Assembly (NCBI RefSeq): GCF_031157375.1
Contig: NZ_JAVIFV010000004.1
Coordinates: forward strand, 620,001 to 684,000
Direction: 5' to 3'
Source: Sphingosinicella sp. LHD-64
Lineage (GTDB): Bacteria > Pseudomonadota > Alphaproteobacteria > Sphingomonadales > Sphingomonadaceae
Length of the DNA: 64,000 nt
Shown in pieces: positions 24,287-31,669 of this stretch (the stretch's first letter is position 1; the number at the start of each line of letters is the position of its first letter). Below the pieces are notes generated by a model. That model saw nothing but the letters and a program-made list of their open reading frames with translations. It did no database searches and was not told the origin of the DNA. The position numbers and the translations under genes are program-made.

Positions 24287-24315
24287 TTTGGCATTTCGGT
24301 GTGGAGGAATGAGTA

Positions 24316-24594
24316 TTGAGAGGCGGTTGGGTCTACCTGTTGGCGAACCGTTATCGCGGCACGATCTACACGGGCGTCACGGCGGACTTACGCGCGCGAG
24401 TATCGCAGCATCGCGAGCGGCCCAGCGGCTTCGTTGATCGCTACCGCGTGAACCGGCTCGTTCATGTTGAGGAATATCCGACCATCGCGCGCGAGAAGGC
24501 CATCAAGAAATGGCGACGCGAGTGGAAGATCGAGCTGATCGAGCGAGACAATCGCGATTGGCTGGATCTCTATGAGCATCTCATAGGCCTGTGA
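24316..24594 (+). CDS. GIY-YIG endonuclease, UPF0213-like
   Basis: 92 residues. WVYLLANRYRGTIYTG contains the paired GIY and YIG strands (YLL at 7-9, YTG at 18-20), Arg26/28 and His32 follow, and Glu60 in ARE KAIKKWRREW is the metal-binding catalytic residue. Such stand-alone domains cut or nick structured DNA. The start is TTG 24316, with GGAGGA at 24303-24308; an ATG at 24308 is out of frame. The stop lies two bases before the right inverted repeat, so the gene fills the REP-bounded unit completely. Confidence 0.88.
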   Translation: MRGGWVYLLANRYRGTIYTGVTADLRARVSQHRERPSGFVDRYRVNRLVHVEEYPTIAREKAIKKWRREWKIELIERDNRDWLDLYEHLIGL

Positions 24595-24596
24595 AG

Positions 24597-24627
24597 AAGC
24601 TGGGCCCCCGCTTTCGCGGGGGTGACG
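24597..24627. repeat. Right 31-bp terminal inverted repeat of the GIY-YIG unit
   Basis: Starts AAGCTGGG and ends GGGGGTGACG; inverted partner of 24256-24286. Together they delimit a 372-bp unit holding only the GIY-YIG gene. Confidence 0.8.
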
Positions 24628-24674
24628 AGGAGGTGAGGCGCCTCCCGAAATGCCCGACGAATTCGAATTGCATC

Positions 24675-24703
24675 GCCCTCGCCGGGATTGGCGGGGGCTT
24701 TTT
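24675..24703 (+). terminator. Terminator-like hairpin just upstream of the capsid gene
   Basis: GCCCTCGCC / GGCGGGGGC (9 bp, one wobble) with a 6-base loop, then TTTTT. It leaves 24 bases to the capsid start, including the Shine-Dalgarno GAGGAG, so there is no room for a promoter between them. It resembles the second hairpin before the small terminase gene. Confidence 0.75.
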
Positions 24704-24727
24704 CATTTGTAGTGAGGAGACGATGAC

Positions 24728-25855
24728 ATGATCGAGGTGAAGGCGGATGCGCTGGAGGCGTCGTTCGAGGCGCTGGAGCGGGAAGCGGATGACGTCGCGG
24801 CGTTGCGCGGCGAGGTGGCGGCGCTGAAGGCGCGGGTGGAGGCGGAGGCGCTGGCGGACGCGCGGCCGGCGCTGTCCGGGGTCAAGGCGGCGAATGCCTC
24901 GCCGTTCGTCGAGCGCTATCTGCGCAAGGGGCTCGAGGCGGGGCTGGAGCTGAAGGCATTGTCCGGCGCGAGCGATGCGGCGGGCGGCTATGCGGTGCCG
25001 GAGGAGATCGACGCGGCGATCGAGCGGACGCTCGCGGCGGTCTCGCCGATCCGGGCCATCGCCAATGTCGTGAAGGTGGGATCGAGCGGCTATCGCAAGC
25101 TCGTCACCTCGGGCGGCACGCCGTCAGGCTGGGCGAGCGAGACGGGGGCGCGGGCCGAGACGGCGACGCCGACCTTCAACGAGATCGCGCCGCCGTTCGG
25201 CGACCTCTACGCCAATCCGGCGGCGAGCCAGGCGATGCTCGACGACGCGGCGTTCGATGTCGAGGCGTGGCTGGCCAACGAGATCGCGATGGAGTTCGCG
25301 CGGGCCGAGGGTGCGGCGTTCATCTCGGGCAACGGGACGAACAAGCCGCGCGGCTTCCTCGCCGCGCCCAATGCGGCGACGGCGGACGGGGTGCGGCCGT
25401 TCGGGACGCTGCAATTCCTCACCACGGGGGTCGCCGGCAATTTCCCGGCGAGCAACCCGCAGGACAAATTGATCGACCTCGTCCAGGCGCTGCGCTCACC
25501 CTACCGACAGGGCGCGGCGTTCGTGATGAACTCGGCGACCGCGGCGCGGATCCGCAAGTTCAAGACGTCGGACGGCGCGTTCATCTGGCAGCCTGGGCTG
25601 GTGGCGGGACAGCCCGATACCCTGCTCGGCTATCCGGTGGTGGAGGCCGAGGACATGCCGGACGTGGCGGCGGATTCGCTGTCGGTCGCGTTCGGCAATT
25701 TCCGGGCGGGTTACCTGATCGCCGAGCGGGGCGAGACGCAGATCCTGCGCGACCCCTTCACCAACAAGCCATTCGTCCACTTCTACGCGACGCGGCGGGT
25801 CGGCGGGCAGGTGATGAACTCCGAGGCGATCAAGCTGCTGAAGTTCGCGGTCTAG
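24728..25855 (+). CDS. GTA major capsid protein, HK97 fold (RcGTA g5 equivalent)
   Basis: 375 residues. An N-terminal coiled-coil delta/scaffold segment (about 1-60, rich in Glu/Ala) is removed by the prohead protease. The HK97 core follows: AAGGYAVPEEIDAAIERTL, the E-loop, GNGTNKPRGFL, DTLLGYPVV and the C-terminal LRDPFTNKPFVHFYATRRVGG strand. ATG 24728 follows GAGGAG. A hairpin with U-run lies upstream and a 14-bp-stem hairpin directly downstream, so expression of this abundant protein may be tuned separately. Confidence 0.95.
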   Translation: MIEVKADALEASFEALEREADDVAALRGEVAALKARVEAEALADARPALSGVKAANASPFVERYLRKGLEAGLELKALSGASDAAGGYAVPEEIDAAIERTLAAVSPIRAIANVVKVGSSGYRKLVTSGGTPSGWASETGARAETATPTFNEIAPPFGDLYANPAASQAMLDDAAFDVEAWLANEIAMEFARAEGAAFISGNGTNKPRGFLAAPNAATADGVRPFGTLQFLTTGVAGNFPASNPQDKLIDLVQALRSPYRQGAAFVMNSATAARIRKFKTSDGAFIWQPGLVAGQPDTLLGYPVVEAEDMPDVAADSLSVAFGNFRAGYLIAERGETQILRDPFTNKPFVHFYATRRVGGQVMNSEAIKLLKFAV

Positions 25856-25867
25856 CTCCCTCCAGTC

Positions 25868-25907
25868 GATGTGACTCCTCCGGGGCAGGCCCGGGAGGAG
25901 TCACATC
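25868..25907. promoter_or_regulatory. Long hairpin downstream of the capsid gene
   Basis: Perfect 14-bp arms GATGTGACTCCTCC (25868-25881) and GGAGGAGTCACATC (25894-25907) with partial pairing inside the 12-base gap. No U-run follows, so it is not a standard terminator; it may protect or process the capsid mRNA 3' end. Confidence 0.65.
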
Positions 25908-25935
25908 AGGGCGAGCGGCCAGTGGGAGAGGGGCG

Positions 25936-26214
25936 ATGGGGTTTTATCTGAAGGACCCGCAATCACGGGTCGATTATGCGATCGACTGGGCCGTGCAGCT
26001 GAACGGCCAGGCAATCGCCGAGAGCAGCTGGGCGGTCGTGCCCGACGAGGCAGGTGGCATTGCCGTGGAGGAATCAGGCTTTGATGGCAGCCGCAGCGGC
26101 GCGCGCTTGAGTGGCGGCGTGATCGGCCACGTCTACAGCATCGGCAACCGGGTCACGCTGTCGGACGGCAGCGTCGACGCGCGATCGATCACCTTGCGGG
26201 TAGAGGACAGATGA
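25936..26214 (+). CDS. Phage fibre-tail adaptor-like protein
   Basis: 92 residues: FYLKDPQSRVDYAIDWAVQLNG, then SWAVVPDEAGGIAVEES and a beta-rich end VYSIGNRVTLSDGSVDARSITLRVED. This is the pattern of small phage proteins annotated as fibre-tail adaptors. It is not among the standard RcGTA genes but sits in the operon between capsid and connector. Its stop overlaps the next start (ATGA). Its place in the particle is unknown. Confidence 0.75.
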   Translation: MGFYLKDPQSRVDYAIDWAVQLNGQAIAESSWAVVPDEAGGIAVEESGFDGSRSGARLSGGVIGHVYSIGNRVTLSDGSVDARSITLRVEDR

Positions 26215-26747
26215 CCGGCGCCGAACCGGGGCCGGCGGCCGTGTCGTTGCCGGAGCTGAAGGCGTTCCTCAGGATCTTCAACGACGAGGAGGATGCGCTG
26301 CTGGCCGGGATGGTGCGCAGTGCCGCGGCGGCCTGCGAAGCCTTTACCGGGCGGCTGCTGATCGCGCGCGCCGTCGAGGACATCCTGACGGCTTCCATGC
26401 GCTGGGCGCGGCTGGGAACCGCGCCGGTCAATGCCATCGAGGCGGTGTCGGAGCTTGCGCCGGACGGGGAGGAGACCCCGCTCGCCGCAGATGCCTTTGC
26501 CGTCGATATCGACGGTGCAGGCGAAGGCTGGGTGCGGCTGGTCCGGCCGATCGAGGCCAAGCGGGTTCTCGTGCATTACCGGGCCGGGCTGACAGGCAAT
26601 GCCGCGACCATGCCCGAGGCGCTGCGCCACGGCATCATCCGCCTCGCCGCCCATCTCTACACGCACCGCGACGCGCCGGCCGACCATGCGCCGCCGGCAG
26701 CCGTGACCGCGCTCTGGCGGCCGTGGCGCCGGCTTCGATTGAGGTGA
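26211..26747 (+). CDS. GTA head-tail connector (RcGTA g6 equivalent)
   Basis: 178 residues. SLPELKAFLRIFNDEEDALLAGMVRSAAAACEAFTGR is the helical opening of gp6/phiE125-gp8-type connectors; the C-terminal PEALRHGIIRLAAHLYTHRD helix is also typical. It docks under the portal and links it to the tail. ATGA overlap with the gene before and a 5-base gap to the next. Confidence 0.88.
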   Translation: MTGAEPGPAAVSLPELKAFLRIFNDEEDALLAGMVRSAAAACEAFTGRLLIARAVEDILTASMRWARLGTAPVNAIEAVSELAPDGEETPLAADAFAVDIDGAGEGWVRLVRPIEAKRVLVHYRAGLTGNAATMPEALRHGIIRLAAHLYTHRDAPADHAPPAAVTALWRPWRRLRLR

Positions 26748-26752
26748 GCGGG

Positions 26753-26965
26753 ATGTTCGAACAACTGATGCGCAGGATCGATGTACGCGCCCGGCGCGCT
26801 GCGGACCAACGCCGCGCGGACCTTGCGCGGCAGATGGCGGCGGACGCGCCGGGAGATGTCACGGTGCAGGTCGAGGATCAAGGGATCGTGATGTCGGGGC
26901 GGGGCTTGCGGCGCCGGACGGCGCTCGATCCGGCCCTGCGCTGGATCGTGGAGACGAGGCGATGA
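26753..26965 (+). CDS. Small GTA protein in the g7 (stopper) position
   Basis: 70 residues, strongly basic. No family motif is clear, and it is shorter than a normal g7 stopper (around 110 residues). Position between connector and tail terminator and the tight ATGA overlap with the next gene support it as a particle gene, either a reduced stopper or a replacement. Confidence 0.65.
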   Translation: MFEQLMRRIDVRARRAADQRRADLARQMAADAPGDVTVQVEDQGIVMSGRGLRRRTALDPALRWIVETRR

Positions 26966-27351
26966 TCAGCGCCGGCGAGGCACTCCTGGCGGCTGCGATC
27001 CAGCGACTGCGGAGCGTGAAGGGACTGACGGGGGTGCACGAGCGCGCGCCGGTCCAGGCCGCCTTCCCGCACGCGACCGTCGAGGTTGGGCCGGAAGTCG
27101 GCTGGGGCCACAAGACCGGGCTGGGGCGCGAGCTGCGCCTGGCCGTGATCGTCCGCGACAAAGGCGAGCGGCCCGAGCGGCTGCGCCGGCTGATGGATGC
27201 GGCCGAGGCGGCTGTCGGGGAGGTCGAACCGCTTCCGGAGGGCTGGCAGATCGTGACGCTCAACTTCCTGCGCAGCCGGACCGTCAGGGACGGCACCAGC
27301 TGGGCTGGCGTGCTCGATTTTCGCGCGCGGATGCTTGCGGCGCCCGACTAG
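26962..27351 (+). CDS. GTA tail terminator, DUF3168 (RcGTA g8 equivalent)
   Basis: 129 residues. The DUF3168 layout is visible: an N-terminal helix (AGEALLAAAIQRLRSVKGL), strands around HATVEVGPEVGWGHKTG, and RLAVIVRDKGERPERLRRLMDAAEAAV. It caps tail polymerisation at the head-proximal end. ATGA overlap with the upstream gene. Confidence 0.88.
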   Translation: MISAGEALLAAAIQRLRSVKGLTGVHERAPVQAAFPHATVEVGPEVGWGHKTGLGRELRLAVIVRDKGERPERLRRLMDAAEAAVGEVEPLPEGWQIVTLNFLRSRTVRDGTSWAGVLDFRARMLAAPD

Positions 27352-27375
27352 CGGCCGCGGCGACCCGCGCGCGGG

Positions 27376-27783
27376 CTATTGCGGCGTCGCGGGCGCCGGT
27401 TGCGGCGTGGTCGCGGCCGTCTGCGGCGCGGTGGCCTGCGCCGGAGCCTGCTGCGGCTCCGGATGCGCGTCCGCATATTCGCCGCGGTAGCGCTCGATCA
27501 TGTTGGCGCGGATGTCCTCCATGGTCATGCGGGCATCCTCCTCCGCCTGGGCGCGCGTGCTGGCGTTGCGGCCGTCGCGCGCGACCATCGCCGCGCGGAA
27601 ACCGTTCGCGCGGTCGCCGCACTGGTTGGGCAGCGCGGCTTCGAACGCCGCCGGCTGTGCTTCCGCATTGAGCTGGGCACGCAGATACTCGCGCAGGCAG
27701 ACCGAATAGGCGTCCCGCGCACTGTTGACGCCTTCATTCTGGAGGGCCGCACCGGCGGCGAACGCAAGCAACACTGACAGCAT
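27376..27783 (-). CDS. Reversed secreted protein inside the GTA cluster
   Basis: 135 residues. Short signal peptide (about 1-14), Cys pair (about 29 and 55) and a low-complexity Pro/Ala/Gln/Thr tail (about 108-135). The middle is helical and charged. No family recognised. It faces against the GTA genes between tail terminator and tail tube, so it is a host cargo gene rather than a particle part. Confidence 0.65.
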   Translation of the reverse strand: MLSVLLAFAAGAALQNEGVNSARDAYSVCLREYLRAQLNAEAQPAAFEAALPNQCGDRANGFRAAMVARDGRNASTRAQAEEDARMTMEDIRANMIERYRGEYADAHPEPQQAPAQATAPQTAATTPQPAPATPQ

Positions 27784-27829
27784 CCTAACCCCCTATTTTT
27801 CAGTTGCTTGAGAAGAAGGAGATTGCGCC

Positions 27830-28237
27830 ATGAGCGCCGAAAAAGGAAGCGCATTCTTGCTGAAGATCGGCAATGGCGGCGCCCCGCCGGGCTACGCCAC
27901 GATCGCCGGCATGCGCACGACCCAGATGTCCGTGAACGGCGAAGCGGTGAACGTCACCAGCAAGGAGTCCGGAGGGTGGCGGGAGCTCCTGTCCGGGGCC
28001 GGCGTGCGATCGGTCTCGGTGGCGGCGAGCGGCATCTTCACCGGCTCGGTGGCGGAAGGGCGGCTGAAGTCCAATGCGCTCGGCGGCCTTGTCGACGATT
28101 ACGAGCTGAGCTTCGAGAGCGGCGAGCGGATGCGGGGCAGGTTCCTGGTGACCCGGCTCGACTATGCGGGCGACTATAACGGCGAGCGCACCTACACGCT
28201 CGCGCTCGAAAGCTCGGGCGCGGTGGCGGCGGCATGA
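27830..28237 (+). CDS. GTA tail tube protein, TP901-1-like (RcGTA g9 equivalent)
   Basis: 135 residues. KGSAFLLKIGN, TTQMSVNGEAVNVTSKES and GWRELLSGAGVRSVSVAASGIFTGS are signatures of the TP901-1 major-tail family; ESGERMRGRFLVTRLDYAGDYNGERTYTLALESSG ends the barrel. It polymerises as rings to form the tail tube. ATG 27830 follows AGAAGGAGAT. The stop overlaps the next start. Confidence 0.93.
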   Translation: MSAEKGSAFLLKIGNGGAPPGYATIAGMRTTQMSVNGEAVNVTSKESGGWRELLSGAGVRSVSVAASGIFTGSVAEGRLKSNALGGLVDDYELSFESGERMRGRFLVTRLDYAGDYNGERTYTLALESSGAVAAA

Positions 28238-28551
28238 GCCGGCCGGCAAATCCGGCGCGGGGCGAAGCGGCGATCGTCGTGAACGGCGAAGCGCTCGTAC
28301 TGCGCCCGACCTTCGAGGCGCTGGTCGCCGCGGAGGAAGAGCTGGGGGCGCTGTTCGCGCTCGTCGAGCGCGCCGCGGCGGGCGGGCTGAAGCTCGGTGA
28401 GATCGCCACCCTGTTCTGGCACTGCGTGGCGGATCGGGGCGAGAGCTGTACGCGCACCGGGATCGGCGACGCCATCGTCGAGGGCGGACTGGCGCGGGCC
28501 ACACCGGCACTGAAGGTCCTCCTGACCCAGATCCTGCAAGGACGTGTTTAG
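28234..28551 (+). CDS. GTA tail assembly chaperone (RcGTA g10 equivalent)
   Basis: 105 residues: GEAAIVVNGEALVLRPTFEALVAAEEELG... is the GTA gp10/TAC-type pattern, with helical C-terminus. It guides tape measure and tube assembly and is not kept in the particle. Overlaps the next gene by 8 bases. Confidence 0.87.
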   Translation: MSRPANPARGEAAIVVNGEALVLRPTFEALVAAEEELGALFALVERAAAGGLKLGEIATLFWHCVADRGESCTRTGIGDAIVEGGLARATPALKVLLTQILQGRV

Positions 28552-28732
28552 GGCAGGGGCAGGCCGGCTTGCCGGACTGGCTGGCGCGCTGCTCGGCTGG
28601 CGGCCGGAGGAGTTCTGGCGTGCGACGCCTGCCGAGCTGGCGGCGATCCTGGTGGCACTGACCGGCACGACGCAGGCGCCGGCCTCGCGCGGCGATCTCG
28701 CGCGGCTGATGGAGATGTTTCCCGATGGATGA
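28544..28732 (+). CDS. GTA second tail chaperone, short (g10.1-type)
   Basis: 62 residues. RLAGLAGALLGWRPEEFWRATPAELAAIL matches the short TAC_6-type chaperone. GTG 28544 lies within the end of g10 (8-base overlap), so translation is coupled. A ribosomal frameshift, as in other phage chaperones, is not indicated, since no slippery heptamer was seen in the overlap. Confidence 0.8.
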   Translation: MFRAGAGRLAGLAGALLGWRPEEFWRATPAELAAILVALTGTTQAPASRGDLARLMEMFPDG

Positions 28733-28740
28733 AGAGATCG

Positions 28741-28792
28741 ATCCTTCGACATGCCGTTTCGGCTTCGCTCAACGGCTGCTCAGGACGAGCGG
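28741..28792. repeat. Interspersed repeat before the tape measure gene
   Basis: CCTTCGAC... and ...GCTCAGGACGAGCGG with a palindromic centre, a longer relative of the repeat inside the portal gene. It stands between the second chaperone and the tape measure and remains open in the tape measure frame, but the true start at 28810 lies after it. Confidence 0.55.
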
Positions 28793-28809
28793 GACAAGGA
28801 GATGAGGTC

Positions 28810-29376
28810 ATGGACGAGGAAATCGAAAGATTGATCGTCAGCGTGCGCGCCGACACCTCGGTCTTCGCGCGCGACGTCGCGACGATGCGGGCCGAGCTGG
28901 ACGGACCGTTCGCAGCCGGGGCGGACCGGGCCGGACGGGCGCTCGAGACCGCGCTGGCGCGGGCGGTGCGCACGGGCAAGCTCGGCTTCGAGGATCTGAA
29001 GCGGGCCGCGCTGTCGGTGATGGCCGAGATTTCGGCGGCCTCGATCGGCGACGGCCTTGCGGCCATCTTCGGCGGTGGAAAGGGGGGCGGCAGTCCGATC
29101 GGATCGCTCGCTGCCCTGCTCACAGGCGTGCCGGGGCGCGCGACGGGCGGGCCGGTATCGCCGCAGCGGCCCTATCTGGTCGGCGAACGCGGGCCGGAGC
29201 TGTTCGTGCCGACGGCGAGCGGAAGGATCGAGACGTTGCGGGCAGGCGATGCGCGGGAGGTGCGGCTCAGCATCACCGTGAACGCGCCGGCCGGCCGGGA
29301 AGCGGGGGCGCTCCAGGCGTCGAGCCGGCAGGTGGCGCGGGCGGTCAAGCGCGCGCTCATGCAGGTGGAGGATTGA
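28810..29376 (+). CDS. GTA tape measure protein, short (RcGTA g11 equivalent)
   Basis: 188 residues. Helical N-terminal half (IERLIVSVRADTSVFARDVATMRAEL..., about 5-90) and a C-terminal region with Gly-rich GGGKGGGSPIGS, then AAGGPV-type motif ATGGPVSPQRPYLVGERGPELFVP, common in tape measure C-termini. The short length is expected for a GTA, whose tails are short. ATG 28810 follows AAGGAGATGAG; the upstream frame is repeat sequence. Confidence 0.87.
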   Translation: MDEEIERLIVSVRADTSVFARDVATMRAELDGPFAAGADRAGRALETALARAVRTGKLGFEDLKRAALSVMAEISAASIGDGLAAIFGGGKGGGSPIGSLAALLTGVPGRATGGPVSPQRPYLVGERGPELFVPTASGRIETLRAGDAREVRLSITVNAPAGREAGALQASSRQVARAVKRALMQVED

Positions 29377-29377
29377 G

Positions 29378-31666
29378 ATGGGCCATTGGCTTGCGCCGGC
29401 CGGCAGCGCCAAGACGCTCGGCACGGTGAAGCGTTTCGATGCGCGCTACTGGACCGTCGATTTTCCGCGCCCGATGATGGCGAGCGTGGTGACGACCGGA
29501 CCGAACGCGCTCCGGATCGAGACGGTGTCCTACACGGCGAACGACCTTGCCGGGTTGATCTGGGAAGCTGAGGACCGGTGGGATCACCCGCTGCTAAGAT
29601 ACGAGACAAAGAAGGATTTCCGGCGCTGCCGACTGTCCTTTTGCTGGCGATCGGGTGGATTGCTGCCGCTCGACGCCGTGAACGGACCGACGCTCACCAT
29701 CGAAGGGCGCGATGCGGCGGGGGCGGCGCGGACCTGGTTCGTGCGGCTGTGGAACTATGCCGAGGGCACGCCTGAGGATGCGCTGGTCATGTTCGATTTC
29801 GATGCGCTGGCCGGTGGCTGGGAAGCGGACGATCCTGTCTTTGCCGGAGACATCGACCGGCTGTTCGTCTCGCTCGCCTCGCCGGGCTATACCGGCGTGG
29901 ACCTGCCGCTCGCGGCGCCTGCGGAGGGCTGGGCAGAGCTCGCGGACATCGCGTGCGACGGATCGGGCTCCGTGCTGGGACAAGGCGACGCGCTGGTGCC
30001 CGAGCACGATCTCAGGATCGCGACCGGCTATGACGATCTCTATCACCTGACGCCGGCGCGGGTGCTGCGCAACACCGCCTGGCTCGGCTATCGCAAGGCG
30101 ATCAACCACTATGTCGGGATGAGCCATTATTTCCGGCTCGAGGCGCTGGGCGGCGGATTCTACGTCAGCCTGGCCGGCGGGGTGCTGAACACCCCCTGCG
30201 CCGCGTGGCATCGCGATTTCGCGGCGAAGGCCAAGGCGCTCGGCTTCGAGCTGATCGTCTCGCTCTCCTACGAGCTGCTCGATCAGCATTGCTGGAACGA
30301 TTGGAAGCAGCGCGCGGCGGACGGATCGCCGGCGCTGACCGGATGGGAGCCGCCTTCCACGCTGCTGTCGCCCGCCCATGAGGGTGCGATGAACTATCTG
30401 CGGCTCGTCGCGCGCGCATTCGCGGCGATGCTCCTGGAGGCTGGCCTGCCGGTGCGGTTCCAGGTGGGTGAGCCGTGGTGGTGGGTGACGGCGGATGGAC
30501 GCATCTGCCTCTATGATGCGGCTGCTGTGATGGTCTTCGCACCGGCGCCGATCCCGGACGTGCGGACGCCGCTCGACGCGATGCAGACCGCGACGCTGGA
30601 CGCGGCGGGCGCCGTGCTGGCGGCATCGACGGCGGCGCTCTGCGTGGCGGTCCGGGATCTGGCGCCTGAAGCCGAGACGCTGCTGCTGGTCTATCTGCCG
30701 ACCGTGCTCGATGCAGCGGCGCCCGAGGTGAGGCGGGCGAACGTGCCGCTCGGCTGGGCCGTGCCGGCCTTCGATGTCCTGCAACTTGAGGATTATGACT
30801 GGGTGACGTCGGGCCGCTCGGGCGCGACGGCCGGCGCCGTCGCGGCGATGGCGGCGCGGCTTGGCTATCCGCCGGAAGCCCAACACTATCTCGCCGGATT
30901 CGTGCTGTCGGGCGACGACGCGCATCAATGGTCGGCGATTGCGCGCGCCGCCGAGGCTGCCGAGCGGCGTGGTGCTGCCGAGGTGTTCGTCTGGGCGCTT
31001 CCGCAGGTGCTGCGCGACGGTTTCGTCCATTTCGGAAAAGGGGAAGGGGAGGTGGAAGCTTTCGACGACGTGCGCTTTCCGATCGCGCTCGGGCGCGAGG
31101 CCAGCGTGGAGCCGGCCTTCTCCACCGCAATCGTGACGACGGCGAGCGGCGCCGAGCAGCGCAATGCCGAATGGGCGGATGCGCGGCTGCGGTTCGACGT
31201 GGGACCGGGCGTGCGCGGCGAGGCGGACATTCAGACGCTCATCGGCTTCTTTCGTGCCCGGCACGGTGCCGCGGTTGCGTTTCGGTTTGAGGATCCGTTC
31301 GACAATTCTTCCAACGGGATGACGGGCATCCCTCAGATAGCCGATCAGGATATCGGCACCGGCGACGGAGCGCGGACCGACTTCCCTCTCATCAAGGCAT
31401 ATGGCGCGCAGCAACGGCGGATCACCCGGCCGGTGCCGGGTAGCGTGCGGGTGGCCGTGGACGGTGTCGAGCGGATCAGCGGCTGGACGCTCGGGCCGAA
31501 GGGGATCGTCAACTTCGCCGTGCCGCCAGCTTCCGGGGACGTGATCGCCGCAGGGTTCCGGTTCGACGTGCCGGTGCGATTTGCGGAGGATCGGCTCAAT
31601 GTCAGCTGCGCGACTTTCGCGGCCGGCGAGATCCCGTCGGTGCCGCTCATCGAGGTTCGGGAGTAG
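29378..31666 (+). CDS. GTA distal tail protein with DUF2460 C-domain and large TIM-barrel-like N-part (g12 equivalent)
   Basis: 762 residues, over three times the size of RcGTA gp12 (about 210). The C-terminal domain (about 555-762) matches DUF2460: VRFPIALGREASVEP, RFDVGPGVRGEADIQTLIGFFRARHG and RFEDPFDNSS. Residues 1-200 are beta-rich. Residues about 200-550 look like a glycoside-hydrolase-type TIM barrel, with FELIVSLSYELLDQHCWNDW, FQVGEPWWW and YLAGFVLS stretches. I recall similar fusions described as non-contractile tail sheath proteins, but the match needs a search. Tightly spaced after g11. Confidence 0.87.
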   Translation: MGHWLAPAGSAKTLGTVKRFDARYWTVDFPRPMMASVVTTGPNALRIETVSYTANDLAGLIWEAEDRWDHPLLRYETKKDFRRCRLSFCWRSGGLLPLDAVNGPTLTIEGRDAAGAARTWFVRLWNYAEGTPEDALVMFDFDALAGGWEADDPVFAGDIDRLFVSLASPGYTGVDLPLAAPAEGWAELADIACDGSGSVLGQGDALVPEHDLRIATGYDDLYHLTPARVLRNTAWLGYRKAINHYVGMSHYFRLEALGGGFYVSLAGGVLNTPCAAWHRDFAAKAKALGFELIVSLSYELLDQHCWNDWKQRAADGSPALTGWEPPSTLLSPAHEGAMNYLRLVARAFAAMLLEAGLPVRFQVGEPWWWVTADGRICLYDAAAVMVFAPAPIPDVRTPLDAMQTATLDAAGAVLAASTAALCVAVRDLAPEAETLLLVYLPTVLDAAAPEVRRANVPLGWAVPAFDVLQLEDYDWVTSGRSGATAGAVAAMAARLGYPPEAQHYLAGFVLSGDDAHQWSAIARAAEAAERRGAAEVFVWALPQVLRDGFVHFGKGEGEVEAFDDVRFPIALGREASVEPAFSTAIVTTASGAEQRNAEWADARLRFDVGPGVRGEADIQTLIGFFRARHGAAVAFRFEDPFDNSSNGMTGIPQIADQDIGTGDGARTDFPLIKAYGAQQRRITRPVPGSVRVAVDGVERISGWTLGPKGIVNFAVPPASGDVIAAGFRFDVPVRFAEDRLNVSCATFAAGEIPSVPLIEVRE

Positions 31667-31669
31667 GCC

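Noticed and set aside
28544-28551. Programmed frameshift between the two tail chaperones
   Set aside because: No slippery heptamer in the 8-base overlap; a GTG start explains the second gene.
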